The translations under genes and the position numbers were made by a program. Source: Cerioporus squamosus (Eukaryota > Basidiomycota > Agaricomycetes > Polyporales > Polyporaceae). From it: a stretch of 64,000 nt of DNA. Under the pieces are notes generated by a model. That model was not told the origin of the DNA and did no database searches. It worked only from the letters and a program-made list of their open reading frames with translations. The stretch spans positions 124,001-188,000 of the forward strand of contig JABYQS010000038.1 in assembly GCA_022592435.1 (NCBI GenBank), given 5' to 3'. Below, piece by piece: positions 21,517 to 33,815 of the stretch (the first letter of the stretch is position 1; each line of letters starts with the position of its first letter).

Positions 21517-23347
21517 TGAGGTTCAAGGTTAGCTCTCTTTCTGTGCATTACAAGTGATAAGGTTGACCTGGGGTTGACAAAAGGCTGTCCGGCTTTTTCA
21601 TGCTCGAGTGCCAGTATTGCTACAACAAGTGGATGTCCAGCTGAGCCCAAAATACGATTGATCCCGGATCTACGTCTGTATCTCCCTCGACTTCAAGGCT
21701 GTACCTGGACCAAGATCATCTCGCCGTTGCGGTCTGAAGCTGCTGACGATGCAAAGTTGGCAAGGTGCCACGATTGCTGAATACAAGGTTAGGAGTATCG
21801 ATGACGTATATGCTACCATACAGTGGTACGAGGTGAGTGTCGCTCTCAGGCTCCGAGCAGTCTCTCTTCCGTGTCGCCGTTGATCATCCAGTGGTGTCCA
21901 ACAGCAATAACTGCTAAATTTGCAGCAGGCTCAGCGAGAATCTAGATGTCACCGAGCTCGTTCAAGTCGAACAAGGTCCCAAAGGCGGAGGCGGTCTCAG
22001 ACGGGAGTAGCGGCCACGACATTGACAGATTCATTCTGCCAAACGAACCCACGTTCCTTTCGAGTTTACGTCGGCGTGTCGCATGGGGAAAGACACGGCC
22101 AGAAGAACCAAGCAGAGCGTCCGGAGGTCGTCGCCCCGCCTCTGCATTGCGCATGTGCTCCGAGGCTGCCATACTTCGGTGTTCCCGGCGACCATTGGCT
22201 CACGGGAGTATCGGTAGTGGCTGTGGCGGAGACGTGCACAGGGGGTGGCTTGGGATAGCGCAGGGACGGCGCGGGGTGGTCGGTTTGACGGCATCTATCG
22301 AGTTGATGATCGGCACGCTATGTATGTCTTCTGGTCTATCGATGGACAGCAGTTAGAAACATGCTGACCGCTTATATCCTCTAGTGGTTCTCTGATCGAG
22401 GCTTAGATTCCATGCGCCTTATTCAGAGATCGTGGGCGACGCTACGTTCGTTCCACGGATCGCTGAAGGTTCCTCTGTGATTCGCCCTATGGCATAATGA
22501 ACTTCGGGTCCTACTCCAAGCCCAGCTCATTACCAGTGCACTCAAGAAGTCGTATACTCAGGGGATCATTCGCTGTTGCGTTGTGTCGAACCCACGCGAG
22601 GCCATGCCGCCGGGAACTGCGATCCTTCTCACAGCTGTGCGGCGGCTGATATACTTCTGTCTTCTCACCTCCTCGACATCAAGCCCTCACGTAATCAAAG
22701 TCTCTCGAAAGGCAAGCTTACGAGGTATGTAAGTGCGACTCCTTTGTCTCTCCGTCGTCTTGTAGGTTCTACCCTCCTCACATTGGGGAGCGAAGGGCAT
22801 CCTTCGCTGAATATCAGGAACTATCGAAGGCTAGATCGTATGGTGGGCGACAGCGGTGCGTCCCTCGCTTCTATTACTCTTACATGACTAACGAATACCC
22901 CTTGGCAGATAGAAGAAGCTGCGAGCACCGCGGTGCCACCGCCGCCACCCGGCGCGAAGCCCAGTAAATGAGTTCATCACATTTCTGACATTCTTCTCAT
23001 TCTGGCCAGAAGGCGGCGCAAGCGAAGACTACCACACACCCCGCTGGCTATATCCCCAACTCTGGTGTCGTGTGCAGTAGATCTTCAATGCTATGTACTC
23101 ACTAACGGTGCAGTTGAGGGAGGCCGAACGCTGTGTCATATGCTCGGTGAGCTCATCGCTGCCCGGTGCTACTGACTGCGAGGATGAATGAGATGATCAA
23201 TTGCCATTGCAGTGATGCAGAGCGTTATATGAATCCATCAGAGCGCGAAGCAGATGTCCCAGCGTCCCGCCGCCGGCTTTAAGGCCCCTTGCCCACCAAG
23301 CACACCACTATGCGCCCTGCACCCTCGCCGTAGCCAGGCGGCACACC
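21517..23347. other. Gene-poor interval
   Basis: About 1.8 kb. A plus-strand frame at 21946-22356 begins with a plausible ATG and a charged N-terminus, but has no recognisable domain and its end is not supported. Short hydrophobic fragments near 22600-22860 do not join. I call no gene. Confidence 0.4.
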
Positions 23348-24656
23348 ATGACCCAGACCACTCCTCAATCCATGGACCCCGCACTGGGACTCCGTCCAGA
23401 GGAAGGTCTGCGCTTGCTGCTCATCGGCGCGGTGTGGTCTTCTTTCCTCATCCCCGTCGTCATTCTGTTATTCTATTTCTCCGACTCTCCGGTCAGGCGA
23501 CGGCCGATCTTTCTGTTCAATATCCTCAGCATTATACTTGGCTTGGTCGAGGGTGCAGTCATTATACACACTTTCGTATGTCGTCAGCTCAAGTTATTGT
23601 CCGGACTGCGGATCTCCAGCTAACCCCACACCTCTCTGAACCAGAGTAACTTTATTCTGGATCCAGAGAGACGAATACCATCGACTCTCCTCACTGTCCT
23701 TTCTTCCATCATATACCTTATCCCGTCATGCGTTCAGTTGATCCTCATCTTTCGAGTCGTCTCTGAATACTCCGCCCGACTCCTCTCCGTCCGAACTATG
23801 GTCGCCCTCTGCAGCCCTATAGTAGCCATGAAGTGCGCCAGGGTGGCGATAGCGAGCGTGTTACTGGCCCACCTGTACTCGGGTTTAGGTGGCCCGCCGG
23901 ACTCCGACAGTGCGACAGCGGACGCAGGGTGGAAACCGGACATGACATATGTCCAGGTCCTATGGCTCCTCCAGCTATTCGACGACATGTGAGTCGTCCC
24001 AACCTCTTTTCAGGACCTTGCTAATACCCAGTCAGATATATATCTGCAATCCTCGCGATACCTGTACCTTCATCTCTGAGCAAGCCCTCGGCAATATCGC
24101 GTTGTGAGTTTCTGGTTTCATTTCGTCGATGTGTCACTAATACTTGCGTCCTCTTCGCGCGCTAGGGAGTCCTCGAAAGCTGATGCGCATCGCACTTACG
24201 ACTTGCGCCATTCCGGTCATTCTCGACATCATCCAAGTTGCTCAATCATTCCTTCATCTTCGCTTCGCTGCGGCCATGGACATCCCCTTGGTCAACAGCT
24301 ACGTACAGATCATATGCGTACTGCTCGCCACTCTCTGGGATGGCACAGATGAGAAGTCTCCCAACTCAGCAGCACGACACGACCGCGAAGCCGCCCCGGG
24401 ACTCATGGCTTCACACAACCCAACTTTTCGAGAGCAGCGCTTCGAACAATTGGCCTCCCCATCGATCAAGGACGCATTCTCAGGGAGCGTCAGGGACTCG
24501 AGTACCGCCGTGGGAGAGGAGGATGCGGAGGATCGTCTGAAGTGGCTAGCCGAGCTCGGGCAGGAGCGCATTCAAGGACGTACCCCACCTTCGTTGTGTA
24601 CCGCTGCGACATTCGACAATACCGGTCAGCCTGTATCGCTGTTCTATGCTGTATAA
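23348..24656 (+). CDS. Seven-TM membrane protein, second orphan family
   Basis: Four exons (23348-23575, 23645-23988, 24036-24103, 24166-24656) give 376 aa, all junctions in frame. Hydrophobic segments include LLLIGAVWSSFLIPVVILLFY, PIFLFNILSIILGLVEGAVII, STLLTVLSSIIYLIPSCVQL, VAIASVLLAHLYSGL, VQVLWLLQLFDDMYISAILA and LTTCAIPVILDIIQVA. The RRRPIFLFNI block after the first helix is a motif I associate with an Agaricomycete seven-TM family of unknown role, possibly receptor-like. The C-terminal tail of about 100 residues is hydrophilic and predicted cytosolic. No strong homology to pheromone or cAMP receptors is visible. Confidence 0.78.
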
Positions 24657-25421
24657 ATTATTGCGCCACCCTATGTTGTGCGATACTCAGCATCGTCCAA
24701 CATACGCTGTGAGCAACATACGTAGCCTGCAGCCTGGGCCACGCCGCTGTAGTGGTTGGATTCAGCTCGATTTCATGGCTGTACTTGAAGAGCAGCGACC
24801 AACGCTGAATTGCATGGTGAGACTCCCTGAACAGAGGGAATGGAGGAAGGGGAAAAGCTTAAGTAGTAGACTGTGAACCCGGCCGAGCTCGAGCCTGAAG
24901 CTTATAAGTAACCGAGTAAGAAACAGTTAGTGATTAGCACGTAGACAAGTAAGAAACTGGGATTAGACAAGTAATAAGTTGGGCGTGGAGTAGTAAGAAG
25001 TTTGTGTTTGTGTTGTAATAAGCTTTAGCGTCTGTCTAAGTCTTCCCGACTTCAGACTTGTACGGTCACGACGACGTCCACGACGTCGAGCCCATGTGGC
25101 ATGCACTCAGAAAGCTCGGATAACTTGGCTACTACATATATCTTGCACCTGACTGAGCTTCATGGCCGAATGTTGCTCGAAACTCACGCCTCAATCTTCG
25201 GACCAGCAAGCAACAACAGCTCTGCCTTCCGAGTCGTCGCGCGTCGCCATCTTGGACAAGACGTGCAGATACTGCTTGGTGTTTCGTGAACGTCTACGGC
25301 CATTACGCGTAGCATGCTTGGAACAACTTTAAGGTGGGTAGTTGATCTGACAATTGTCCACTCCTCCGCTTTGTCCCAGTTGCAACCCCATTTCGGAGGT
25401 CCAAGCCTCCATGGAGCCGCT
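24657..25421. other. Intergenic with degenerate AGTAAGAA repeats
   Basis: Between 24900 and 25030 the motifs AAGTAAGAA, AAGTAATAAG and AGTAAGAAG recur in a degenerate A/G-rich tract with no coding sense. The rest shows nothing recognisable. It ends with the upstream AUG at 25411 described separately. Confidence 0.5.
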
Positions 25422-26206
25422 ATGACCATAGAGCCTCGTGTTTGTCCCGCTTTGACGGTGAGTGTCTGTCTTAAGGACTGTTGTCCATCTCTCCATGTGC
25501 CTCACCTCCCCACCGCATTCCGAATCCCATCGTTCTCGTACCCCCGACTAGCGACATGACGGCTCAGCGATCGAGTCCGGAACCACGTACGACCAGCGTA
25601 CGGCGACCGAACCGCAGCTACTCTACTCCATCCGAGTCGGTGGTTATGAAGGTCTGCGCCTTCGAGACTGTGTGGCGCGCCTGGAGGAGAGTGGTTTAAG
25701 CTACCTCGACAACTTCGACAACGCGTGGACGAACGTCACGCGACGCCTACCAAGCCACGGTGCGGTCAAGTTGCACTCAATACGGGTGCGTGTCTTTTCG
25801 TCTTCGGTAGAGATTCCAAGCTGATTGCCAGAACTGTCAATTCTACCATGATGCAGCTGACAGATGACGAAGCATTGAAGTTCGCGCACTATCTGCAAGT
25901 CCCCGCGCATGACAAACCGCTCCTTCTCGGACATGTGGTCATGCAGATTGCGCACGCACAACATCGAGAGTTCCAGGTGCGTCAATCCACACACCGTATC
26001 CGACGGCTTGTGCCACCGCTGACACTCCTCGTCAGGCTGTCGTCTATAACGAGACCGTCCAGGCGCAGCTCAAGGGACGTGTTCTCACCGCGGAACAGGC
26101 GCGGTTCAGGGCGGGACTACCGCGCTTCGAAGACATCTACATCATGGGAATCAAGCGCGTCGATCTCGGGACGGAAGAGCATTGGTATCCCGAGATCGTG
26201 TACTGA
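25422..26206 (+). CDS. Hypothetical protein, unknown family
   Basis: Four exons (25422-25457, 25552-25785, 25857-25976, 26036-26206) join in frame into 186 aa. The gene model rests on good splice sites: GTGAGT at 25458, CGACTAG acceptor before 25552, CTGAC/CTGAT branch-like motifs, and CAG acceptors. It also rests on uniform composition. Recognisable stretches include LLYSIRVGGYEGLRLRDCVA, FDNAWTNVTRRLPSHG, LTDDEALKFAHYLQVPAHDK and GRVLTAEQARFRAGLPRFED, ending PEIVY. I see no signal peptide, membrane segment or known motif. An upstream AUG at 25411 opens a four-codon frame whose stop overlaps this start. The start is therefore less certain than the later exons. Confidence 0.55.
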
Positions 26207-26338
26207 TCAGAGCACTCGGCTGAACGGCGAAGCAGTACGCGATTCAAGTCTCTCCTTCCTTCACGATGCGTTCACATAGTCGATGTTTGTATAATCAGCG
26301 TATACTCTGTAAGGCCCCATCCATGGTGTTGCTTATGT

Positions 26339-28252
26339 TCATGCTTGTAGTTGTTGTAGGATCTGACCGATTGGTAGCGGAAGAGGATTGCACTAGAGAG
26401 TTGCCGTTCGGTCAGTGCGCAAACTCGGCAGTATGTCAGAATGCTCAGACGTACCGTGATCGCAACGCCGTCATGCGTCAACGCCTGTCCTACGACGAGT
26501 TTCGCCTCCGACTCCGACCAGGCCTTGACATATGTCATGCGGTACGGCAGTCTTGTCGTGACCGGAGCGGTGAAGCTCTCCAAACCCGGGATGACGTCCG
26601 ATACGTTCACCCGTCCCTGCGGTGCGCCCAGCGCCGCGGAGAAATCCCCTCCACGCCCGCTGACAGTCTCCTCCGCGATGCGAGGACGGACGTCGATCAC
26701 AAAGATGTCTTGGGCGACCTCGAACCTGGTTGCACCCAGTGGTATCGCCACCCGCGATCCCATGATGGTGAGGATGTGTGGCTCTCTCTCGACCCGAAGC
26801 AGGCGGGCGCCGTCGGGGCCCCATTGCGACCATGGGATCACCCTGGCTCCTCCCTCCGTTGATGTATGTGTCCGATTCTGCAACTCGGCGAGGATGCCAT
26901 TGACTGGTACGACAAAGATAAGATGTTCTTTGTGTGTGGGGAGGCCGGTCCGGGCCCGCAAGGGCCTCGAAGTGCATATATGAATCGCAAGGACGGAGAG
27001 GTCGGGGTCCTCTTGGAAAAGAACGCGGTCATCTAGGAAGTTCCTCGGCCCTGATATGTAGCACTGTAGTGTATCGACGTAGGCATCGTTATGTAGGGTG
27101 GGCAGCTCGAAGAGTATGGAGCAGTCGCTTGTAGTCGAGCAGCGAGGTGTCGTGTCAGGGGACACATGCGGATCAAATTCGTGGACGAAGAGACCCTGAT
27201 AGTCAACGACGAGAACGTGGGACGGATCTAAGAGGAGGCTCTTGACGTTGCTTTTCCCCTCGGATCTCTACGCGAGAGAGGAGGTAAGCCAAAGCATGAG
27301 TCAGGACCAAGGCCATCGTTCGTACTTACCCATACGGTAGCCCCGCTCTTCCAATTGATCACCAGCATCTCACTGTCTTCGCGGCCCGTGTTCACCGCGG
27401 GATGTATGGTCCACGAAATTAGGTCACCCACAGACTCGATCCTGTCCCTGTCGCGTAGCACGGCTGGAGGACGGGGACGAGAAGCACGGTATTCGGACCG
27501 TGCCGCCATCGGATGCATCATGTCCTGAGATATGCTGAGTACGACGCATCTAGGTATCCTGGCGAGAGTGAACACATCAGCTTGCGATACTAGACCAGGG
27601 TAACAGTGCGCTCACTCCAGAGCTTCCGTGTGTTCTGTGATCACGACCATGTCCTCCTCAGGGTTCACAGCGCACGACCAGATCCGCGAGACGGACGGGA
27701 TGCTCGTCTTCCACCCGACCAGCATCTTCGACCTGTCTTCCACGCCAACAGAAGTCTCCAAGTCAGGATATGCCGGCCGATGAAGTCTCAGCGGGAGGTT
27801 GTCCGCCGCCGCCGCCGCGCCTTCCGAATGCTCGTACAAAAAGAACCCCCCAGTGCAGTGCCACACTACGGTGGGGATGTTCGGACTCTGCAGCATCACC
27901 GTGTGCATCGGGAGCCCCGTCTCCCATGCCGCGTTGCGTGCGCGCAGCTTCGCGAGCCGAACACCGAGGTCTGCCTGGCCGGGAGGACCATCGACCATCC
28001 CCGCTAGGTCGAGCTCCATGTGATACTGCAGCGCGAGGTCGGTGGTGATCAGTTCGTTGAGTCGTCGACACACCTGCGCGAGGTACCATAGCGTCAGCGT
28101 GTCAGCAACTTCTGGTGTAGATCCCAATTGATCTTGGGCGTACTTACCCTCTTGCATCTCGTCAGATCGCCGACCTTGAGTCCCACGAGGATCTTCGTCA
28201 ATAGTTCCGTGGCAAGGTCGGAGAACTCTGGACGGGGATGCTGGGGTCCCAT
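26339..28252 (-). CDS. F-box protein
   Basis: Five exons (28252-28148, 28073-27616, 27558-27330, 27267-26455, 26392-26339) encode about 552 aa. The N-terminus shows an F-box split by the first intron: FSDLATELLTKILVGLKVGDL, then VCRRLNELI after the junction. This is followed by YHMELDLAGMVDGPPGQ and RLAKLRARNAAWETG, typical of a large Agaricomycete F-box family in which a beta-rich domain follows. F-box proteins normally bind Skp1 and recruit targets to an SCF ubiquitin ligase. The target here is unknown. The last exon was chosen because a 62-base intron with a CTGAC branch and CTCTCTAG acceptor gives a short, clean end; reading through instead runs to a stop at 26272. Confidence 0.82.
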
Positions 28253-28523
28253 CCTCGCCGTCGAACACGTTTCTAGCGGAGTACTGAGGTTTGGAAGGCG
28301 TGTTTGCTTTGCGGCTGGACCGTGGCTCAGACTCAGACTCAGACTAGTGTCAACGATCGTTCAGAAAGAGTTCATCAGGCGCCCGACCGGTAACTTCCTG
28401 CCGAAGAAGCACTGCGCACGGAAGGGTTTCCAGGCCAAGACTAGCAGATACCAGGTGAGTGTATTTCCAACGAGTAAGTACGCTGCCTGGCGTTCAACGT
28501 TCAAACATTACGCACGTCAGGAC

Positions 28524-30638
28524 TCAGACCTTGTCCCACCATACGTCCGCCCTCTGCTGGACCGGCCCCCTCCTCTCGTGCCCCGGCTCGAGGTTCAGCC
28601 ACCCACAGCCCACGACCCTCCCATGCCCGTCCACTACACACTCCACGTCCGTCTGAGGAAAAATGTTCCCCGCGCCCTCGAAGAACGGCGTCGTGTCCCG
28701 CCCGAAGCCGTGTGGGTAGATCGACTGCAGCGTCAGGAGGAAGTGAAACGTCGAGTTCACCGACCCATCCTGCCCCTGCCGATCCCCCGAGCCAGAGCCA
28801 GAGCAGACGTGCTGCATCATGGCGTGCGCTGGTGATCCGCGGGGTGGTCGCGTACAGCGCGTTCGCGTCGACGGTGCCGGTACTGTTCGCAGCTGATCGC
28901 GGCCCAGTCGGAGAGCGCGCTGGCGCAGTAGTACGCCGTCGAGGTGTCCCCCGGAGCGCAGAAGGTGATGTTGCCGTACCCGGGGTTCACGTACGTCCCC
29001 CAAAGCTCGCGATCGGGATGCTCGGTGCGCAGCTCGCGGTCGGGTTCGCTACTGGGGGAGCCTGAGCTGGTCAGGCTAAGGAGGGACGGGACGGCGGGGG
29101 CGTGGCGTTGAGGCCGAGGACGCTGTCGATGACGGCGAGCGGGACGAGGTCTTGCCAGGGCCCGTCGGTGTTCAGGAGGGCGACGACTGCGAGGTTGTCG
29201 TTCGGGAGGATCATCAGCGAGCTGACGAACCCGGGGATCCCGCCGTCGTGCATGATGATCTGCGGAGGATATTTCGTGAGCATAGGCATCGGGGAGGCGC
29301 AGACGGCTTAGAAGCGCGAATGATACTTTAGTGACTTACGTCGTGGCCCAGGTACGACTGCCGCTGCCATCCGAGGCCGTAGCCCGCAACAGACATGGTA
29401 GGGTCGGCGGTCGTGTTTCCTGTCATGACCTCCCGAGCGGTCGTCGTTTCGTCATACACCCAGCTAGGGAAGATCGTCGTGTTCGATACCGGGTCGACGC
29501 CCTGATTCAAGACGGTTGCGGCCCACTTGGCCTGCCATAGCGTCGGTCGGTTAGCCTTACAGTATCATACAGACACCAGAGCGAGGCGACTCACCATGTC
29601 GACCGCGTTCGATATGACACCGCCGGCCCCAGCGATGAAGCTCGCCGCGCTCGGGTCTTGGAAGATGACCGGGATGCGCCGGCCGGTGAATGTGAACGAC
29701 TGGCTCATGAGCCCAGACTCGTCCGCCGCGGTGAGGTTGTACGTCGTCGCGGTCATGTTCAGCGGGACGAAGATCCGCTCCGTGACGAACTCCTGAAAGG
29801 TCTTGCCAGAGAATGTCGTGATGACGTGCGGCAGGAAGAGGTACATCTGCGGACGCACAGTGTCGGTGAGCTACCGAATGCTGAGCTCACGCGTAGCCTG
29901 TGGGAGCTTACCAGGTTTGAGTAGGACCATTGTTCGCGGAGCTCGTAGCCCGGGTGGATGTACCTGAAGCGCTTCCCTAAGCTCAGAGGCGTATCGGTGC
30001 GTGTGTACATGAACTCATTTCTGTAGCCCAGCGACGTGAGCTACGAGGTTTCCCGCGAAGGTTTCAGAAGACGAACCTCGTGAGACCGGTGACATGGCTC
30101 AGCAGGTCGCGGAAATTAGCCTTCTGAGACGCGAAGTCGTCCTCGAGTTTCCAAACGTCCGGCAGGAGCGCCTGGAGTTTGGTGTCGAACGTGAACTCGG
30201 GGACACCGTCGGGAAGCGCGGTGACGTTGCGACCGTTCGCAAAGTCGTCCATCAGGATGCCCAGCGCGCTCGTAAGGAACGCCTTCGAGACTGACGCGAT
30301 GGCGAACAAAGTCTGGTGACACTTATGAGTGTGTAGTAGCGGCAGTGGAGAGAGAGAGTCCTTACGTCAGGCTGAGCGGGATCGCCGTCCTCTGTCCTGT
30401 TTCCCCTTGCACCGAAGTCGGTGGTGACCGAGTCGTCGTCCAGCCGAACGACCGAGAGTGTGAGGCCCGGCGTGAGGTTGTTGTCGATGAAGCCCTGAGC
30501 ATATGCTGAGACTTCAGAGCTGATGAGGCCGCTAGAGGCTGAAAACGATCGAGCATCTGCTCGAAGGGTAGCTGGGTTGGGAGAAGCGGCGGAGAGAAGG
30601 GGAAGAACATAGGCAAGGGAAAGGGACAATGCTTGCAT
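28524..30638 (-). pseudogene. Second beta-lactamase-like gene, frameshifted C-terminus
   Basis: Paralogue of the gene at 19376 with the same exon plan: 30638-30366, 30312-30077, 30020-29912, 29846-29595, 29531-29340, then 29259 onward. Exons 2 and 3 have identical lengths (236 and 109). The catalytic domain is intact: signal peptide, SVSK for SxxK, YSN for YxN, MHDGG for HxGG. After the residues LNATPPP the frame runs to a stop at 29071, while the matching C-terminal domain continues in other frames to 28524 (WGTYVNPGYGNITFC, then a TVDANALYATT stretch, then MMQHVCSG to ADVWWDKV). At least three single-base shifts are needed, the first at a C-run near 29095. Either a recent pseudogene, a truncated but active enzyme, or sequence errors. 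Confidence 0.8.
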
Positions 30639-30708
30639 CTCGGAAGGAGACAGCAACACAAAGGAGGTGCAGGCAGAGGAGAATGCCGAAGTCTTCGCAC
30701 TCGTGAGC

Positions 30709-30717
30709 ATTTATATC
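30709..30717 (-). promoter_or_regulatory. TATA box of the second beta-lactamase-like gene
   Basis: GGATATAAA on the minus strand, about 72 bases before the ATG at 30638. Confidence 0.4.
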
Positions 30718-32356
30718 CAACAGTCTCCGATTGCGACGGCGCAAGTCCTGAACAACGAGAGGAACCCGCCTAGGAGCCGCAGCCGTAAACGCAGTCCGTC
30801 TCGGATTGACACTGACAGGCGTGCGCTACGAGCGACACCGCATCGGCGCAAAGCTCGCCTGGCCTGATAGTCGATCAGCTTTTCTGCGCACGCATAGGGC
30901 AGCTGTGAATGCTCACGCCTTCCGCTAGATCGTGTCAGCGTGTCAGCAGCAAGGGATCCAATCCCGGTGTCGGGCGAGAAGCCATGCATGTCCGTGATGC
31001 GCCTCAGCCCTCTTCATCCCGCAGCTCTGTAAGTGAGGAAACGACCGCGAAGCGTAACCACGGTTCGCAGCAGGTACACGATGGCATTGAGGGACACAGC
31101 CTGGAGAGGGATATTTGCACAGCCTGTTGCAAGCCTGTTCTGCGCACCGGCTCGCTGCTGCGAGCGCAGAATATTGTGCGTCCGTGTGGGTGCACCTTCA
31201 TGGTAGAAAAAACTGAGTACGCAGAACAGCCCTTAGTGAGAAGTGGCTTACTGAAGTGTTCGACGGACGCTCCAAGGTAATGCGCAATAAGTATCTGTGT
31301 GATGATGCTGCTCTGTACCCGGGTTGCTCCAGTGTCCCGTACTCAGATAAAAAAGTAGCACAGCAAAAATTACCGTCTGCATCAGCGTGTTCCTTCAGTA
31401 CTTTTGGCTGTCAGTATGGAGTTGACACGCATATACTCAAGAGTCAAAATCAGCACTCACGTTCAGGTCGACAAAGAAGTTGGGTCGACCATACTAGCAG
31501 AAGTGTCATTGTCCCGAGATTGCAGTCCTCTTCTATAGCTCAAACCATCCGAGTGAAGTGTAGCAGGAACAACACTGTCAACGAAGATGAAGCACACCGT
31601 TGCCGTGGCTCGAAGTAAAGACGAGAGCATAGGCGTCTATGCCAGGCGTTGAGTTCCGAGAATGGAAGATAGGCCAAATAAGCACAAACATCGCACAGAC
31701 TACTCAGTGAGAGACGCCCACGGGTAGTCAGTACGAGGACCGTCACGACACCTCAGACAAGCTGCAGTCTCTAGTCACGACACTGTTCGCCGACTCATAT
31801 GGTGGTGAAGAGAAAACACTCAGACTAAGTATTGTAGGGTAAAACGCCTTTGCGGACGCTCCGCGTGTTACCGGGCAGCAACGGGCACGTCTCATAATAT
31901 CCTCGGTCACACTGGGGACGCCGCCGGTGAATTCGGGGGTGCAACCAGGAGCGAACGCACCGGCACATGAGGCGCAACTGCTGCATTGCCGTGTCTCCGA
32001 CAGGCCGCTACAGGGCTCGGCATGAGGTGGCTTCCTCTTCCGAATCCCTCAGCAAGAAACTGTTGCCAGTCCAGGATGCACGTGTAGGTCAGCGCTGCGC
32101 AGCGTTCCGAGAGAGGCATGCCAGGAAGAGGTGTATGTAGCATTGCGTCGCCTCTCTCTCCCAGCTACTGAGTGGATCTCTTCTAGCGGAACGGTTTTCT
32201 TGGAACGCTGCGCACGCCGGGCTCGGTCCCGCCACACCCAAGGTGCGCCATCGCTTCTGGTCGCGCGCCCCCGACGCCCCTCCACAGTTGCGAAGATGGC
32301 GGTCTGCTCCTTCAAGACGTGCGTATATATACGACACGCGCCATCCCTTTTGCAAT
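30718..32356. other. Intergenic, no gene recognised
   Basis: About 1.6 kb with only short unsupported frames. Promoter DNA for the leftward beta-lactamase-like gene is at the left end and for the rightward leucine-rich gene at the right end. Confidence 0.5.
32324..32331 (+). promoter_or_regulatory. TATA box of the leucine-rich gene
   Basis: TATATATA about 26 bases before the ATG at 32357. The short distance implies a very short 5' leader or a downstream start. Confidence 0.4.
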
Positions 32357-33523
32357 ATGGCGCTCGCTCAACCACAAGTCCCTCCAGAATCCCAGATACC
32401 CCGTTCGCTTGAGTGTGCGCCCTGCTCGGACAGGCAAGCGACGACGGAGTTCACCCTCGGGTCCTCGCAGGCGCGTTTCAGCAAGCTCAAGAACGCGAAG
32501 AACTCCACCAATTCCTGCGACCTCGCAGGGATCTTCGTGCAGGCCTTGAAACACTTCTGGGCGCATCACATCAAGCCTCACTACCAGCCCGCGGTGTCAC
32601 GGATCTGCTACTGTAACTCACCTCTCTCCCACGACACCCTACTTCTCTTCAGCACCGTATACTGGACAGCCTCAGGCAGCCCTCACACCATCCTCTTCCG
32701 CTTCGCGAAGCCCCCGGCAACCGAATCGCTTACCCTCACCCTCACCCGCCCCCGACTCTCCCTCGCTGAACTTGTGTTCTGCGGCGTGCTGTGGCGGGAC
32801 GCCCACGACGTACCTGTCACCACGGCGGCCTTGCCCCTCTTCCTCGACACCCTCCGCCCCATACTGGCACAAGGCGGAAACCAGCTGCAGCGCCTGACCT
32901 TCACCCAGTGCGTGTTCGAGGACCCACGGCAGCTCGCGCACCTAGCAGAGACCATCCGACCCACACCCCACTCATGCCATAATCTCCGCACGCTCGTCCT
33001 GCACGGCTGCTCCATCCTCACTTGGCCGGCGCGGGCCCCGGAGCTTGGGCTGATGCGCCCACAAGTGTGGAGCCGACTCATCGTGGTCGACTTTAGTAGG
33101 GTCCCACTTCGGCCTCGCGCTCGCGCGGGAGCTGGGCGCGTTCACCAAGGGTACCTGGCAGCCCTCGCGCGCGTCGAGCTTGAGCCAGCTGCGGCGGTTG
33201 TCGCTGACGCTGTTCGACCCGGACGACGTGTACGCGCTGCTCCCGGACCTGCGGTACTTCACGCGCCTCGCGGTGCTCGAGCTCTACTTCAAGGGCGGGC
33301 ATGGCGCGCTCTTGCGGACGTGCTGAAGGAGAGGTGCGTTCGCCTTCAGCTTTGGGTTTCCCGGGGTACGCGGGCACGCGGGCACGCTCACGATCTTTCT
33401 TGGCTCTCAGAATCTGACTTTCCAGAGATCTTCAGGGGACCCGACGTCCCTCCGATATTCGCGTCGTCGAGCTCGAGCGTGCAGACCTCCCAGAAGAGAG
33501 TCCCACCTAACGTGCGGTATTGA
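32357..33523 (+). pseudogene. Leucine-rich hypothetical protein with an apparent frameshift
   Basis: The first frame gives about 240 residues with a leucine-rich, LRR-like cadence: LSLAELVFCGVLW, LDTLRPILAQGGNQLQRLTF, LRTLVLHGCSILTWP. Near 33085 the similarity-like cadence moves to another frame (HFGLALARELGAFTKGTW, LSQLRRLSLTLFDP, YFTRLAVLELYFKGG), which stops at 33326. The original frame stays open to 33523 but turns into an Arg/Ala-rich stretch that looks non-coding. The best explanation is a one-base change near 33085, either real or a sequence error. Similar proteins in mushrooms often begin with an F-box, but I do not see a convincing one here. Confidence 0.45.
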
Positions 33524-33815
33524 AGGGACATGGAAGAGACCCTGCTGCGTTGGGCGCGGATATGGCTGCCTCCGGCGTTGGATACGATGCCAGGTGCTGT
33601 CGCGGTGGATGTCTTCACCTGACGGCGTCAGCCTTCACATACAGTCGTCCCGCGATGGTAGCACCCGCATGTATCATAGTAGTCATCGATCGAATGTGCA
33701 GCCTGGCATTGCATGTCACTCCGTCTTAATCGAACACAAGTAGTCCTTTGTACCCGACGACCAGCGTCCGATATTCGGGAACATACATGGCATGGGACGG
33801 ACGATTGCATCCCGA

